A DNA stretch of 64,000 nucleotides from Alteromonas naphthalenivorans. GTDB lineage: Bacteria > Pseudomonadota > Gammaproteobacteria > Enterobacterales > Alteromonadaceae. Location of the stretch: assembly GCF_000213655.1 (NCBI RefSeq), contig NC_015554.1, forward strand, positions 2,542,001-2,606,000. Reading direction: 5' to 3'. How positions within the stretch are numbered: the stretch's first letter is position 1; each line of letters begins with the position of its first letter. This document shows positions 17,343 to 28,764 of the stretch, piece by piece. The position numbers were made by a program, and so were the translations under genes. The notes beneath the pieces were generated by a model. It had not been told where the DNA came from. It saw only the letters and a list, made by a program, of their open reading frames with translations, and did not search any database.

Positions 17343-19331
17343 TTAATCTTTATCCACTTTAAATCCATCTATTGTGCGCTGAAGAAGCAGGTTGTTTTCT
17401 TTCATGTCGCCCGATAATTTGGATAAATGTTTAGCTATATTTACTTCATGCCGCGCAGCCTCTTCAACATTCACCACATCTTGAGCTATGACTAAGGTGG
17501 TGGCAGACTGTTGTTCTGCCGAAGAAGACATGGTGTGAGCCATGCCTTCTACATTAGTGGCTGCTTCTTTTACTTTTTGTGCTGTGGAGCGGCCTTCATT
17601 GGTCACATCCATAGAACTTGTAATTGAGGCTACGTTTTTGTTGATATCTGTCACCACGACCACACTGGCATCTTTTAAGTTAGACAGTAAGCTAGATATT
17701 TTGTCAGAAGAAGCGCGACTACTTTGCGCCAGCTTTCTTACTTCATCAGCAACAACAGCAAAACCTCTGCCATGCTCACCTGCGCGAGCTGCTTCAATAG
17801 CGGCATTTAACGCCAATAAATTGGTTTGATCCGAAAGCGAGTTAATGGTGTCCAAAATAGAGCCAATTTCTGTTACTTGCTGTTCCATGTCGGCAGCATT
17901 TTGTTGCACCCCTTTAATATCATCAGCGAGTACTTCCATACTATGACGAATGTTGTCGTTCGCCAGTAGTGACGCCTCAGCAAGGCCATCTAACTGCTTA
18001 CTCGCACGTAACGTATCTACACCAGCCTTGGCAATTTCTCTGCTCGTCGCAGCAACTTGTTCAATTGCTGACGCGATATTGGCGGTAAGTTGCTGAGTTT
18101 TCCCCGCATCATCCAACATTTCACCACTGGAATCTTCTAACTGACGGGAAAGCCTGGAACTTGTGAGAATAGATTGTCCTAACCCACGCACGAGATCCCG
18201 CAATGCTAAAATGGTGGTATTAACTGAACGAGATATATCACCTAGTTCGTTCTTAGTGCTCATTGATAAATCAATAGTGAGGTCACCCTCTTTCGCAATT
18301 TTATCTAGGTTCGCCACCAATTTATTTAACTGTTGCGTAATGATACCGAGCAATGTGCGATATATGACAACAATAAATAACGTTAGCAACGCAATAACGA
18401 CGAATGTAACCACTAAGTTTGTATTCGCGCTACTCGCTTTTGTATTAACAATACTAACCACGTAATCAAACCGCTCACTTAACAACGCAGCAATTCCGCC
18501 TATTTGCTCTGAAGCTAATGAAAACCATTCTGCATTTGAGGGTAGTGAAGAGAACTCCGGGTTATCAGCGGTGGCTTCATTCACAATTTGATTAATTTCT
18601 CGGCTTGTGGAACTGTTCAATAATGTTTGAAACCCGTTTAATGCATCGCCATCTAAATTAAGCTTCAGCTTTTCTTCTATGTACTTGGTTTCGTTGGTAT
18701 ACGCTAAAACTTGCTGCCTAACGGGATCTAAAATTGCGCTTGCCGCTAAAACAGCATTCACTTTACCTCTACGCTGCCCCATTTTTTCTTTAGCTTGTGC
18801 AAATAGCAAGGCTTGTGACAATACCTGTTTAGCCTCGGGAGCGTTAACCAGCATGGTCAACGCATTAGTGGTATTTAACGCACGTTTATTAAGGTTGCTG
18901 TAGAAGGAAAAAGCATTTTTCCCATTTAAATCGTCTACCTCTTTTCTTATTTCACTTTTGTTTTTCACTAAAGAAAAAACAGGAGACAGAATTTTTTCAA
19001 CTGACGATGCCTCTTTCCAGTCTTCAGCCACTATGCTAGTTATCTTGTCCATGGCCGCATCGGCTTTCTTTCTTTGGTTTAGTACTTTGCTTCTGGAGGT
19101 ATCACTTGGATTACCTAAAAAACCTGCCGTTAGCCCCCTTTCGACCGCATGATGATGAGCCACGCGCTCTACGGCTGCTATCAATGTCACCAACTTAATG
19201 TCCCTTTCGGCGGAAGATAATACCTCTCTAGAGGTACTTATATCTTTATAAGCCAGAAACATGATTGATATAAACAAGCATGCCGTACCTAAAATAGTAA
19301 GCTGCAATACCGAGAGTTTTTTCAACATCAT
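17343..19331 (-). CDS. Methyl-accepting chemotaxis protein with an NIT sensor domain
   Basis: A 662-residue chemoreceptor. A first membrane helix (about 8-28) leads to a periplasmic NIT-type domain with the [12 protein letters not shown] signature. A second helix (about 305-328) is followed by HAMP and a full signalling tip containing [20 protein letters not shown] and [18 protein letters not shown] domains are proposed nitrate/nitrite sensors in some proteins; the ligand here is not known. The receptor would feed CheA/CheW, which are not encoded in this window. No CheR-binding pentapeptide is seen at the C-terminus. Confidence 0.92.
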   Translation of the reverse strand: MMLKKLSVLQLTILGTACLFISIMFLAYKDISTSREVLSSAERDIKLVTLIAAVERVAHHHAVERGLTAGFLGNPSDTSRSKVLNQRKKADAAMDKITSIVAEDWKEASSVEKILSPVFSLVKNKSEIRKEVDDLNGKNAFSFYSNLNKRALNTTNALTMLVNAPEAKQVLSQALLFAQAKEKMGQRRGKVNAVLAASAILDPVRQQVLAYTNETKYIEEKLKLNLDGDALNGFQTLLNSSTSREINQIVNEATADNPEFSSLPSNAEWFSLASEQIGGIAALLSERFDYVVSIVNTKASSANTNLVVTFVVIALLTLFIVVIYRTLLGIITQQLNKLVANLDKIAKEGDLTIDLSMSTKNELGDISRSVNTTILALRDLVRGLGQSILTSSRLSRQLEDSSGEMLDDAGKTQQLTANIASAIEQVAATSREIAKAGVDTLRASKQLDGLAEASLLANDNIRHSMEVLADDIKGVQQNAADMEQQVTEIGSILDTINSLSDQTNLLALNAAIEAARAGEHGRGFAVVADEVRKLAQSSRASSDKISSLLSNLKDASVVVVTDINKNVASITSSMDVTNEGRSTAQKVKEAATNVEGMAHTMSSSAEQQSATTLVIAQDVVNVEEAARHEVNIAKHLSKLSGDMKENNLLLQRTIDGFKVDKD

Positions 19332-19598
19332 AACGAATGACAGCCTCTATTAGATAGATAAGGTGGTTTACGATTAAATAAGCGTTGTGTCAGCAACAAA
19401 AAAGTTTAAGTAAGCTTTTGCCAAAAAATGTATGCGCTATTAAAACGTAGGCTATTATCTGTGATTTTGGTATCTATCAATTAGTGTAAAGTGCTGGGAA
19501 TTGCAGGGTATGCTAGCTCAATCCTAAAAAAGAAAGGTTGAGAATTAAAGAATGGTGGGATGGTAATGGGTGAAATAGAGGGGCTTTGCGCTGATTGA
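19332..19598. other. Intergenic gap between the chemoreceptor and greA terminator
   Basis: No gene or recognisable regulatory site is visible here. It must contain the chemoreceptor promoter on the minus strand, but I cannot place it. Confidence 0.4.
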
Positions 19599-19622
19599 AA
19601 CCAGTGGCCAGAGCCACTGGTT
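19599..19622 (-). terminator. Hairpin terminator of greA
   Basis: AACCAGTGGC-CAGA-GCCACTGGTT is a perfect 10-bp stem with a 4-base loop, 10 bases beyond the greA stop. The following run is short (TTCAATC), so it may be only a partial terminator. Confidence 0.65.
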
Positions 19623-19631
19623 TACGGTGTA

Positions 19632-20108
19632 TCAGATATATTGAACTTCAATAATTTCTACTTCAACACTACCTGCTGGCGTTTGAATAGTCACCATATC
19701 ATCAAGCTCTTTGCCGATAAGGCCGCGAGCAATAGGTGAATTTACCGAAATACGGTTTTGCTTAATATCTGCTTCGTCGTCGCCCACGATGCGATATGTG
19801 GTTTCTTCATCCGTATCAACATTCAAAATGGTAACGGTAGTGCCGAAAATAACCTTACCTTTGTTTTCCATTTTGGTGACATCGATAATTTGTGCGTTTG
19901 ACAATTTACCTTCAATATCTTGAATACGGCCTTCGCAGAAACTTTGCTGTTCACGGGCGGCGTGATATTCAGCATTTTCTTTTAAGTCGCCGTGCTCGCG
20001 AGCTTCAGCAATAGACTGAATAATACGCGGGCGAGTTTTTGTTTTAAGTTCGTTTAGTTCGTCGCGCAGAAGCTGTGCGCCGTGCGCGGTCATTGGATAC
20101 TGACTCAT
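19632..20108 (-). CDS. greA: Transcription elongation factor GreA
   Basis: A 158-residue Gre factor that rescues backtracked RNA polymerase by stimulating transcript cleavage. The N-terminal coiled coil carries the acidic tip in [20 protein letters not shown], followed by the FKBP-like C-terminal domain ending [12 protein letters not shown]. The length equals E. coli GreA. It lies downstream of carB but is separated from it by a strong terminator, so it probably has its own promoter in that short gap. Confidence 0.97.
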   Translation of the reverse strand: MSQYPMTAHGAQLLRDELNELKTKTRPRIIQSIAEAREHGDLKENAEYHAAREQQSFCEGRIQDIEGKLSNAQIIDVTKMENKGKVIFGTTVTILNVDTDEETTYRIVGDDEADIKQNRISVNSPIARGLIGKELDDMVTIQTPAGSVEVEIIEVQYI

Positions 20109-20144
20109 GAATACAGTCTCGACTAGCTAGTTGATTTTAAACAG

Positions 20145-20172
20145 AAAAAAGTGCGCCTTCCGGCGCACTTTT
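20145..20172 (-). terminator. Terminator of carAB
   Basis: AAAAGTGCGCC-GGAA-GGCGCACTTTTTT on the minus strand: a GC-rich stem with a T-run, about 60 bases after the carB stop. Confidence 0.92.
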
Positions 20173-20234
20173 GATTGGTTCACATAAGTGTCATATACAC
20201 AGGATACCGCGTATCCCATGTAATGTCATCAGTG

Positions 20235-23200
20235 TTAGAGTCTTGCGTGAAGCTCTTGGACTGAAGCCACCTTGTCACGATCGTCTGCGGACTTCGCACG
20301 AATAGTAGCAAAAGCAGCATTCATTGTGGTGGTGTAAGTCACCTTATTCAGCAACGCTTCTCGGCGAATATAAACCGAGTCGGTAATCGCTTGGCGACCT
20401 TCCGTAGTATTGATGATATAGGCGTACTCTCCATTTTTGATGGAGTCCACAATGTTAGGGCGACCTTCAGACAGCTTATTCACTACAGAACAGGCAATAC
20501 CTGCATCATAAAGTGTGGTTGCTGTGCCTCGCGTCGCTTCAATGCTAAATCCAGCGCCGTTCAATGCTTTGGCTAATTCGATAATTTTGTTCTTATCGTT
20601 ATTACGCACAGAAATTAACGCTTTACCTGATTTAGGTAATGGCGCCCCTGCACCTAAGTTAGCTTTAGCATATGCTTCTTCGAAAGTATCACCCACACCC
20701 ATCACTTCGCCGGTAGAGCGCATTTCTGGGCCTAATAGTGGATCAACACCTTGGAATTTAGCAAACGGTAATACCACTTCTTTCACAGAGTAAAACGGAG
20801 GAATAATTTCTGTCGTAACACCCTGCTCTGCCAAGCTAACACCCGCCATTGCGCGTGCGGCAACTTTAGCAAGTGGAACACCTGTAGCTTTCGATACAAA
20901 TGGTACTGTACGTGCTGCACGCGGGTTAACCTCAATTAAATACACTTCGCCATCTTTTACCGCAAATTGTGTATTCATTAGGCCAACAACACCAAGTTCA
21001 AGCGCCATGGCTTTCACTTGTTCGCGCATAACATCTTGAATCTCTTTACTTAAGGAGTGAGGTGGCAATGAACAGGCTGAGTCACCAGAGTGAACACCCG
21101 CTTGCTCAATATGCTCCATGATTCCGCCAATAACGACTTCTTTACCGTCGCAGATTGCATCGATATCGACTTCAATAGCGTCATCTAAGAAACGGTCTAG
21201 CAGTACAGGAGAATCATTAGAAACCTTCACCGCTTCCGTTAGGTAGCGTTTTAAGTCTTTAAGGTCGTAAACAATTTCCATTGCGCGGCCACCTAGTACG
21301 TACGAAGGACGTACTACAAGCGGAAAGCCAATACCGTCAGCCATGGCTAGGGCTTGCTCGATGTTAGTTACCGTAGCATTTGCTGGCTGTTTAAGGCCTA
21401 GCTTATTCACCATTTGCTGGAAGCGTTCACGATCTTCTGCTCTATCGATAGCTTCAGGCGACGTGCCAATAATAGGTACGCCAGCAGCTTCAAGGGCACG
21501 TGCTAACTTAAGCGGCGTTTGGCCACCGTATTGCACTATTACGCCTTTTGGCTTTTCTTTAGCCACAATCTCAAGTACGTCTTCTAGCGTTACCGGTTCG
21601 AAGTACAAGCGATCAGATGTGTCATAGTCGGTAGAAACCGTTTCAGGGTTACAGTTAACCATAATGGTTTCGTAACCGTCTTCACGCATTGAAAGCGCCG
21701 CGTGAACACAACAATAATCAAACTCGATACCTTGACCAATACGGTTTGGACCACCACCTAACACCATAATCTTATCGTTGTCAGTGGGGTCAGCTTCACA
21801 CTCTTCATCGTAGGTTGAATACATGTAAGCCGTGCTGGTAGAAAATTCTGCCGCACAGGTATCAACACGCTTATAAACTGGCGTTACACCAAAGCCGCGA
21901 CGAGTTTCACGAATGTCACCTTCACCTACTTTCGTAAGCTCGGCTAAGCGAGAGTCAGAGAAACCTTTGCGCTTAAGTTTACGCATAAGGTCTTCATCAA
22001 TGCCGTGTAATCCACATTCAGCTACTTGAGCTTCAAGCTGAATAAGTTCTTCAAGCTGAACGAGGTACCAACGGTCAACGTTAGTGAGCGTAAATACTTC
22101 ATCAACGGTCATGCCCATGCGGAACGCATCGCCAATGTACCAAATACGCTCAGCACCAGGCTCACGTAGTTCGTAAATCACTTTGTTGCGTGCTTCTGGG
22201 TCTTCTAAATCGACCATTGAGTTCAAGCCGTTCGCGCCAACTTCAAGGCCGCGAAGTGCTTTTTGTAGTGACTCTTGTTGGTTACGACCAATCGCCATCA
22301 CTTCGCCCACTGATTTCATTTGCGTGGTTAAGCGATCGTTCGCGCCAGCAAATTTTTCAAAGTTAAAGCGAGGAATTTTTGTGACTACGTAATCGATTGA
22401 AGGCTCAAAAGATGCTGGTGTTAAACCACCGGTAATATCGTTAGCAAGCTCATCAAGGGTGTAACCAATGGCTAACTTGGCAGCCACTTTAGCAATTGGG
22501 AAACCTGTCGCTTTTGATGCTAATGCAGATGAACGCGATACCCGCGGGTTCATCTCGATGATCACCATACGGCCTGTGTTTGGATCTACACCGAACTGTA
22601 CGTTAGAGCCACCGGTTTCAACACCGATTTCACGTAATACTGCCATGGCGGCATTACGCATTAGCTGGAATTCTTTGTCAGTAAGGGTTTGCGCTGGCGC
22701 GACTGTGATTGAGTCACCAGTATGTACACCCATGGCATCGAAGTTTTCAATAGTACACACGATGATACAGTTATCTGCACGGTCGCGAACTACTTCCATT
22801 TCGTATTCTTTCCAACCAATTAACGACTCATCAATAAGGAGTTCTTTGGTAGGCGAAAGGTCGAGACCCCGGCCACAAATTTCGTTAAATTCGTCAATAT
22901 TGTATGCAATACCGCCGCCGCTTCCACCCATGGTGAATGACGGACGAATAATACATGGAAAGCCAATACGCGTTAGTACGTCGTGGGCTTGATCCATGCT
23001 TTGTGCAATTTCGGCGCGTGGGCATTCAAGACCAATGTTTTTCATTGCCTTGTCGAAGCGCTCACGGTTTTCAGCTTTATCGATAGCATCAGCCGTTGCA
23101 CCGATAAGTTCAACATTGAACTCTTTCAATACACCGTGATGATCTAAATCTAGCGCGCAGTTAAGCGCAGTTTGTCCGCCCATTGTGGGCAAGATGGCAT

Positions 23201-23450
23201 CTGGACGCTCTTTTTCGATAATTTTGCGTACCACTTCCCAGTGAATTGGCTCGATGTATGTTGCATCGGCCATTTCAGGATCGGTCATGATAGTAGCGGG
23301 GTTCGAGTTAACCAGAATAACGCGATAACCTTCTTCGCGTAGCGCTTTACATGCTTGAGCGCCTGAATAGTCAAACTCGCAGGCCTGGCCAATAACAATA
23401 GGGCCAGCACCTATGATGAGAATACTTTTTATGTCGGTACGTTTTGGCAT
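20235..23450 (-). CDS. carB: Carbamoyl-phosphate synthase large subunit CarB
   Basis: A 1,071-residue subunit with the duplicated ATP-grasp organisation: a first carboxyphosphate half, an oligomerisation region, a second carbamate-phosphorylating half, and a C-terminal MGS-like allosteric domain from about residue 935. Repeated signatures [18 protein letters not shown] and [18 protein letters not shown] mark the two halves. With CarA it makes carbamoyl phosphate for arginine and pyrimidine synthesis. It starts 13 bp after carA. Confidence 0.97.
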   Translation of the reverse strand: MPKRTDIKSILIIGAGPIVIGQACEFDYSGAQACKALREEGYRVILVNSNPATIMTDPEMADATYIEPIHWEVVRKIIEKERPDAILPTMGGQTALNCALDLDHHGVLKEFNVELIGATADAIDKAENRERFDKAMKNIGLECPRAEIAQSMDQAHDVLTRIGFPCIIRPSFTMGGSGGGIAYNIDEFNEICGRGLDLSPTKELLIDESLIGWKEYEMEVVRDRADNCIIVCTIENFDAMGVHTGDSITVAPAQTLTDKEFQLMRNAAMAVLREIGVETGGSNVQFGVDPNTGRMVIIEMNPRVSRSSALASKATGFPIAKVAAKLAIGYTLDELANDITGGLTPASFEPSIDYVVTKIPRFNFEKFAGANDRLTTQMKSVGEVMAIGRNQQESLQKALRGLEVGANGLNSMVDLEDPEARNKVIYELREPGAERIWYIGDAFRMGMTVDEVFTLTNVDRWYLVQLEELIQLEAQVAECGLHGIDEDLMRKLKRKGFSDSRLAELTKVGEGDIRETRRGFGVTPVYKRVDTCAAEFSTSTAYMYSTYDEECEADPTDNDKIMVLGGGPNRIGQGIEFDYCCVHAALSMREDGYETIMVNCNPETVSTDYDTSDRLYFEPVTLEDVLEIVAKEKPKGVIVQYGGQTPLKLARALEAAGVPIIGTSPEAIDRAEDRERFQQMVNKLGLKQPANATVTNIEQALAMADGIGFPLVVRPSYVLGGRAMEIVYDLKDLKRYLTEAVKVSNDSPVLLDRFLDDAIEVDIDAICDGKEVVIGGIMEHIEQAGVHSGDSACSLPPHSLSKEIQDVMREQVKAMALELGVVGLMNTQFAVKDGEVYLIEVNPRAARTVPFVSKATGVPLAKVAARAMAGVSLAEQGVTTEIIPPFYSVKEVVLPFAKFQGVDPLLGPEMRSTGEVMGVGDTFEEAYAKANLGAGAPLPKSGKALISVRNNDKNKIIELAKALNGAGFSIEATRGTATTLYDAGIACSVVNKLSEGRPNIVDSIKNGEYAYIINTTEGRQAITDSVYIRREALLNKVTYTTTMNAAFATIRAKSADDRDKVASVQELHARL

Positions 23451-23463
23451 AGCGGGCTCGTTC

Positions 23464-24594
23464 CTACTGCTTGTGTTGTTCGATTAATTCAATGAAGTGG
23501 TCGAATAGCGGCGCAGCTTCGTGCGGTCCAGGGCTTGCTTCTGGGTGCCCTTGGAAACTAAACGCTGGCTTATCGGTACGATGAATACCTTGTAACGACT
23601 TATCGAACAACGAAACATGCGTTACTTCTAAATTAGAAGGTAGGCTTGATTCATCTACAGCGAAGCCATGGTTCTGACTGGTGATCATCACCACATTGCG
23701 TTTTAAGTCTTTCACTGGATGGTTAGCACCATGGTGACCAAACTTCATTTTCACCGTAGTAGCACCACTGGCAAGCGCAAGTAGTTGATGACCTAAACAG
23801 ATACCAAACACTGGCAAACCTGTTTCAACGATAGTTTTAATCGCTGTAATGGCATAATCACACGGCTCAGGGTCACCAGGGCCGTTAGACAAGAACACAC
23901 CATCAGGTTGCATAGCTAACACTTCTTCAGCAGGTGTTTGCGCGGGTACCAAGGTAACGCGACAACCACGGTCTGCAAGCAAACGTAAAATGTTGCTCTT
24001 AACCCCGTAATCGTAAGCGACTACATGATATTTACTATCGGCTGGAGTGATATACCCTTCGCCCAATTTCCAGCTGCCTTCAGTCCACGTCTTTGGCTCA
24101 GTAATGCTTACTACTTTTGCCAAATCCATGCCTTTCAAGCCAGGATAATCTTTTGCTTGTGCTAACGCGCTCGCTTCATCTAACTCATCAGTACAAACGA
24201 TGCAGCCGTTTTGCGCGCCTTTATCACGTAGAATACGTGTTAAACGACGAGTATCGATATCGGCTATACCTACAACGCCTTTGGCTTTGAGGTACTCTGA
24301 TAACGTTTGTTGTTGACGGAAATTACTAGCAACAAGAGGTAAGTCACGAATAATAAGACCTTTAGACCAGATTTTATCTGCTTCAACGTCTTCTTCGTTA
24401 ATACCGGTATTGCCAATATGTGGATAAGTAAGGGTAATGATTTGTTCAGCGTAGGATGGGTCAGTGATGATTTCTTGATAGCCTGTCATTGAAGTATTAA
24501 AAACAACTTCACCAACGGCAGTGCCTTGCGCACCTATCGCCGTTCCTTTAAAGACAGAACCATCCTCTAACACCAAAAGGGCAGAATTAGCCAA
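23464..24594 (-). CDS. carA: Carbamoyl-phosphate synthase small subunit CarA
   Basis: A 376-residue glutaminase subunit. The N-terminal CarA-specific domain is followed by a class I amidotransferase domain with the catalytic Cys in [13 protein letters not shown], and His and Glu in the [12 protein letters not shown] segment. It supplies ammonia to CarB through the intersubunit tunnel. It is first in the carAB operon, with a predicted sigma-70 promoter about 170-200 bases upstream. Confidence 0.97.
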   Translation of the reverse strand: MANSALLVLEDGSVFKGTAIGAQGTAVGEVVFNTSMTGYQEIITDPSYAEQIITLTYPHIGNTGINEEDVEADKIWSKGLIIRDLPLVASNFRQQQTLSEYLKAKGVVGIADIDTRRLTRILRDKGAQNGCIVCTDELDEASALAQAKDYPGLKGMDLAKVVSITEPKTWTEGSWKLGEGYITPADSKYHVVAYDYGVKSNILRLLADRGCRVTLVPAQTPAEEVLAMQPDGVFLSNGPGDPEPCDYAITAIKTIVETGLPVFGICLGHQLLALASGATTVKMKFGHHGANHPVKDLKRNVVMITSQNHGFAVDESSLPSNLEVTHVSLFDKSLQGIHRTDKPAFSFQGHPEASPGPHEAAPLFDHFIELIEQHKQ

Positions 24595-24936
24595 GTCAAC
24601 CTCCAGATTAAGGATAACTATGTGTTTGAACAGAATTTCTGTCCAAACCCCACAAAAAATGAGAGTACTGATTTAACAGCGCTCATTTTACGATCTTTGC
24701 AGCTAATAAAACCGTGTTCTACAGCCAGTTTTATAGCTTTAGAATACGAAATTCGGGCAAATTCCGGCGAGTATACATGACTGACTAAAAATGTCTAATT
24801 TAAATATTAAAAATCATTAAAATAACCACTTAAACTCATTTGTCTTGTATAACCGCCAAAACCACTACTTATTAGTGCAAAGTAATGCGACTAAAGCCGC
24901 TGTTAAAATGAAAACTATCTTCACGGTCTTTAGTTA
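24595..24936. other. carA leader and promoter region
   Basis: This 342-bp gap between carA and dapB holds the predicted carA promoter and a leader of about 170 bases. The segment upstream of the -35 is strikingly A+T-rich, as expected for an ArgR or UP-element region, but I could not fit a convincing ARG box. No gene is present. Confidence 0.5.
24770..24797 (-). promoter_or_regulatory. Predicted sigma-70 promoter of carAB
   Basis: On the minus strand TAGACA (24792-24797), 16 bases, then TATACT (24770-24775): each hexamer matches consensus at five of six positions. A GC-rich CGCCGG follows the -10, as in promoters under stringent control. Confidence 0.55.
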
Positions 24937-25737
24937 TTATTTCAGGTCTAGCACATCGACCATTGAATATAATCCTGCTGGCTTGCCGTGAAGCCATTGG
25001 GCCGCATGCACCGCGCCTTTAGCAAACGTTAAGCGACTTGATGCTTTATGGGTTATTTCCAAACGCTCACCAATATCGGCAAACAATGCGGTGTGCTCAC
25101 CGACAATATCGCCTGCGCGAACGGTAGCAAACCCAATAGTGCCCTGGTCTCGCTCAGGCTCTTTGCCTTCACGACCATAAACCGCACAAGTTTTAAGGTC
25201 GCGACCTAGCTCATCGGCAATGGCTTCCCCAATGGCCATGGCGGTGCCAGAAGGGGCATCTTGTTTGAACCTGTGGTGGGCTTCAGTAATTTCTATATCA
25301 GCCGTATTACCTAACGCCTTCGCAGCTTGTCGAACCAATGACAACATCAGGTTAACGCCCACACTATAGTTTGCTGCAAAAACGATGGGAATGGTTTTAG
25401 CCGCTTCATCTAACACAGCCAATTGGCTTTCACTTAACCCAGTAGTACCGATGACCACTGGCATTTTATTGGCCACACACCATGCAATGTTATTTTCAAA
25501 AACCACAGGTAAGGTAAAATCAATCATCACATCAGCATGTTGTTGAGTTAGCGAAGACATGCCTAAACAATCAATTGGCTTTTTACCAATGCCAGCCAAC
25601 TCGCCCACGTTCATGCCAATCCAAGGAGAATCATCACGTACCGTAGCAACACTCAGTTCTGCATTTTCGTTTTGATCAAGTGCTTCAATAAGCACCCGAC
25701 CCATGCGCCCATTGGCGCCAAATAAACCTACTTTCAT
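24937..25737 (-). CDS. dapB: 4-hydroxy-tetrahydrodipicolinate reductase DapB
   Basis: A 266-residue reductase of the lysine/diaminopimelate pathway. The N-terminal NAD(P)-binding motif is VGLFGANGRMGR, the catalytic segment is EAHHRFKQDAPSGTA (His-His and the DAPSGTA loop), and GTTGLSESQ is typical. The length equals the family norm. It stands upstream of carAB on the same strand, as dapB and carAB do in many gammaproteobacteria, but with its own 5' region. Confidence 0.96.
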   Translation of the reverse strand: MKVGLFGANGRMGRVLIEALDQNENAELSVATVRDDSPWIGMNVGELAGIGKKPIDCLGMSSLTQQHADVMIDFTLPVVFENNIAWCVANKMPVVIGTTGLSESQLAVLDEAAKTIPIVFAANYSVGVNLMLSLVRQAAKALGNTADIEITEAHHRFKQDAPSGTAMAIGEAIADELGRDLKTCAVYGREGKEPERDQGTIGFATVRAGDIVGEHTALFADIGERLEITHKASSRLTFAKGAVHAAQWLHGKPAGLYSMVDVLDLK

Positions 25738-25980
25738 TTACGTTATTCTTTTCCTTTAACAGTAAACGCATTTTGCCAAATGCAGTTACTATTGCAACGA
25801 GATAAGCTTAAATATTACTGATAATTGAAAAATTGCAGCATTAATACAAAAAAGGCGGGCAACCTATCGTTTTTAACGGTAAAAATAGCTAGCATGAAAG
25901 TAAGTGGGTTTACCCCAAGACCTAAACAAGGTTTACATTAATGGTTATTGAATTACTTCAAAACACATAGGTAGAATAAT

Positions 25981-26661
25981 ATGCGTAAACAGCTTATATG
26001 GGATCTTCCCACCCGGCTTTTTCACTGGCTTTTGGTTGCCAGTATTGCAGCACAATATGTTACCGCTGAGTGGATGGACGATGCGACCCAATGGCATTTC
26101 TATATTGGCTATTTTACTTTAGGGCTTTTGGTCTTTAGGTTAATTTGGGGAGTCATAGGTCCAACTTACGCCCGCTTTAGTCAATTTGTGAAAGGACCAA
26201 GTGCGGTAATAGGTTATTTACGTACATTGTTTGATAAAAACAGTGCCGCCGTGGCAGGCCACAATCCTCTTGGTGGCTGGTTTGTGGTGGTAATGCTTCT
26301 ACTTTTATTAGTTCAAGCGGTAAGCGGACTGTTCATGACCGACGATATTTTTCTTGATGGCCCCTATCGCCATCTTGTCAGCGGCAGCACGTTAGACCTT
26401 ATGAATACCTTGCACCATCTCGCCTTCGATATTTTACTATGGGTAATAGGCTTACATGTTGCTGCTATTGGGTTTTATGCCGTGTATAAAAAGCAAAAAC
26501 TTGTACCCCCTATGTTTCATGGTCAAAAGGACACTGAAGACAAGCCTATTCCCTCGTCTCGTCTTTGGCTTGCACTTGCAGTTGCGCTAGTAACAGCGGC
26601 TGCGCTTTACTACGCGATAGAAATTGCCCCGCCCGCACCTGAAGTAGAAGAGTACTTTTAA
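25981..26661 (+). CDS. Cytochrome b561-like diheme membrane protein
   Basis: A 226-residue b-type cytochrome of the Ni/Fe-hydrogenase b subunit / cytochrome b561 family. The N-terminal WDLPTRLFHWLLVASI puts the first haem-ligand His in helix 1. Further His residues lie in WHFYIGY, NTLHHLAFD and GLHVAAIGFY. Five hydrophobic helices are visible, the last near the C-terminus. It likely passes electrons between the quinone pool and a periplasmic c-type cytochrome. The c'-type cytochrome at 31,627 is a candidate partner, although other genes separate the two here. Confidence 0.85.
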   Translation: MRKQLIWDLPTRLFHWLLVASIAAQYVTAEWMDDATQWHFYIGYFTLGLLVFRLIWGVIGPTYARFSQFVKGPSAVIGYLRTLFDKNSAAVAGHNPLGGWFVVVMLLLLLVQAVSGLFMTDDIFLDGPYRHLVSGSTLDLMNTLHHLAFDILLWVIGLHVAAIGFYAVYKKQKLVPPMFHGQKDTEDKPIPSSRLWLALAVALVTAAALYYAIEIAPPAPEVEEYF

Positions 26662-26683
26662 TTCCTTGTGCAAAAGAAACGAT

Positions 26684-26708
26684 AAGGCTTAGCGTTCAAC
26701 TAAGCCTT
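26684..26708. terminator. Hairpin between the cytochrome b gene and prpE, overlapping the prpE stop
   Basis: AAGGCTTAG-CGTTCAA-CTAAGCCTT is a perfect 9-bp stem located where two convergent genes meet. The prpE stop codon lies in it. T-rich sequence follows on the plus strand. A very similar stem occurs at 46,247-46,271. Confidence 0.65.
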
Positions 26709-28581
26709 TGCTTTTCATTAAATCGGCAATCTCTGTCACACTGCCTGGATCGTCAATGGTAGAGGGTATATTAATGGGCTCATCTGCGGCGATTTGTCTT
26801 AGCAGCTTACGCAATATTTTTCCTGATCGTGTTTTTGGCAAGCGGTTCACAATCACGGCACGCTTAAAACTAGCCACCGGCCCTATGGTGTTTCGTACTT
26901 TAGCAATGAGCTCTTGCTCAAAAGCTGCCTCTTCTACTTTAACGCCATCTTTAAGTAGCACTAAGCCTACTGGAATCTGCCCTTTTAGCGCGTCAGCCAC
27001 TCCAATAACACTGCACTCGGCCACGGCATTGTGTGAAGCCAACACTTCTTCCATTTCACCCGTTGATAACCGATGCCCCGCCACATTGATGACATCGTCG
27101 GTTCTACCCATAATGAACACGAAACCTTCTTCATCTATGTATCCGTTGTCACCCGTGCTGTAATAACCCTCGAATTCCTGTAAATATCCTTGAGTGAAAC
27201 GCTTATGGTCTCGCCAGATAGTGGTTAAACACCCTGGAGGTAACGGCAAAGATATGGCAATAGCCCCCTTTTCACCAGTAGCAACCGGCTCACCGTTAGC
27301 GCCCAATACTCTCACGTTAAAACCTGGGGTAGGAACGCTTGATGAACCCGGTTTAGTGCTAAGCGGTTCAATGCCAATAGGGTTTGAACAAATAGGCCAA
27401 CCGGTTTCAGTTTGCCACCAGTGATCAACCACCGGCTTACCGGTTTTTTCTACCGTCCAATGATATGTGGGCGGATCTAATCGTTCACCGGCCATAAATA
27501 TGGTTCGTAAACTACTTAGGTCATATCGCGCGATGCAATTAGCTTCAGGATCTTCTTTCCTAATCGCTCTGAATGCTGTTGGCGCGGCAAACAATACATT
27601 AATTCTATGCTGTTCTACCATACGCCAGAATGCGCCAGCGTCAGGTGTACCTACCGGCTTGCCTTCGAACATAACAGTAGTAGCGCCCTTTATTAGTGGC
27701 CCATAAACAATGTACGAGTGCCCTACTACCCAGCCCACATCTGATGCAGCCCAAAAAACATCGCCTTGATCTATGTCGTAAATGGCTTGCATAGAATAAT
27801 TAAGTGCTACCGCATGACCACCATTGTCACGAACAACCCCTTTGGGTTTACCCGTCGTGCCGGAGGTATACAAAATATAAAGGGGATCGGTAGCATCCAC
27901 GGGTGTGCATTCTACTGGTTCACTAGCTTGACATAATGCTTGCCAATCATGGTCAAAGTCATCTACCAAGTTCGCATTAAGCTGCTTGCGTTGATAAACA
28001 ACACAACCTGCAGGTTTATGGTGAGCAAGGGCGATAGCATCATCAACCATGGGTTTGTAAGGCAATAGTTTTTTACCTTCTATACCGCACGATGCCGTAA
28101 TAATAAGTGCAGGTTCAGCATCATCTATCCTAACCGCTAATTCACTGGCTGCGAAACCACCGAATACCACAGAGTGAATTGCCCCTATTCTTGCCACCGC
28201 TAACATTGCTACCGCAGCTTGAGGGATCATGGGCATGTAGATAATAACCGTATCGCCCTTTGTGACACCAAGGCTTGTGAGCGCGCCCGCTAGCGTAGCC
28301 ACTTCATTAAGCAGGGTATTATAGGTCCAGGTTTCTTGCGTATTCGTAACCGGAGAATCGTAAATTAGCGCCGCGTTTTCGCCCCGCCCTGCATTAACAT
28401 GGTGATCTAACGCCAAATAACTGGTATTGAGCTTTCCCCCTTTAAACCACTGAGGATAGCCGTTTGTATTTTCGCTTAGTGCTTTTTTAGGGGGAGTAAA
28501 CCAATCGAGATGCAGTGCTTTATCTTGCCAAAATGCTTCTGGGTTATCAATTGACGCCTGATATTCTTGATGATAATTCAT
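26689..28581 (-). CDS. prpE: Propionate--CoA ligase PrpE
   Basis: A 630-residue ANL-superfamily acyl-CoA synthetase of the acetyl/propionyl-CoA synthetase group. The AMP-binding motif is YTSGTTGKPKGVV, and the PrpE-like ASDVGWVVGHSYIVYGPL follows. The C-terminal SGKILRK contains the catalytic lysine usually controlled by acetylation. The N-terminus YHQEYQASIDNPEAFW and the length fit PrpE better than Acs. It activates propionate, and possibly acetate or 3-carbon products, in the cytoplasm. No prpBCD cluster is nearby. An AGGGTAAA motif upstream recurs near the PHB genes. Confidence 0.88.
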   Translation of the reverse strand: MNYHQEYQASIDNPEAFWQDKALHLDWFTPPKKALSENTNGYPQWFKGGKLNTSYLALDHHVNAGRGENAALIYDSPVTNTQETWTYNTLLNEVATLAGALTSLGVTKGDTVIIYMPMIPQAAVAMLAVARIGAIHSVVFGGFAASELAVRIDDAEPALIITASCGIEGKKLLPYKPMVDDAIALAHHKPAGCVVYQRKQLNANLVDDFDHDWQALCQASEPVECTPVDATDPLYILYTSGTTGKPKGVVRDNGGHAVALNYSMQAIYDIDQGDVFWAASDVGWVVGHSYIVYGPLIKGATTVMFEGKPVGTPDAGAFWRMVEQHRINVLFAAPTAFRAIRKEDPEANCIARYDLSSLRTIFMAGERLDPPTYHWTVEKTGKPVVDHWWQTETGWPICSNPIGIEPLSTKPGSSSVPTPGFNVRVLGANGEPVATGEKGAIAISLPLPPGCLTTIWRDHKRFTQGYLQEFEGYYSTGDNGYIDEEGFVFIMGRTDDVINVAGHRLSTGEMEEVLASHNAVAECSVIGVADALKGQIPVGLVLLKDGVKVEEAAFEQELIAKVRNTIGPVASFKRAVIVNRLPKTRSGKILRKLLRQIAADEPINIPSTIDDPGSVTEIADLMKSKGLVER

Positions 28582-28764
28582 GACCGTTTCCGCAATAGAG
28601 TATTACTTTACCCTACTGCATAAACATGATTTTATCGTATAAGACTTCAGGCTTACGCTGCTTAACCCATTGTATAAATGGAGATTATTTCTTTATCGTT
28701 AGCACTACCCGCATCAAAAATTGGGGCTTCGTCACTAAAAACGTGAGACTTAATCTGCTTCACT

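Noticed and set aside
22468..22992. 174-codon plus-strand open frame inside carB
   Set aside because: Antisense shadow of a well-conserved gene, without a ribosome site or domain features.
24781..24840. ArgR box upstream of carA
   Set aside because: The A+T-rich stretch does not match the TGAATWWWWATTCA pattern well enough to call.
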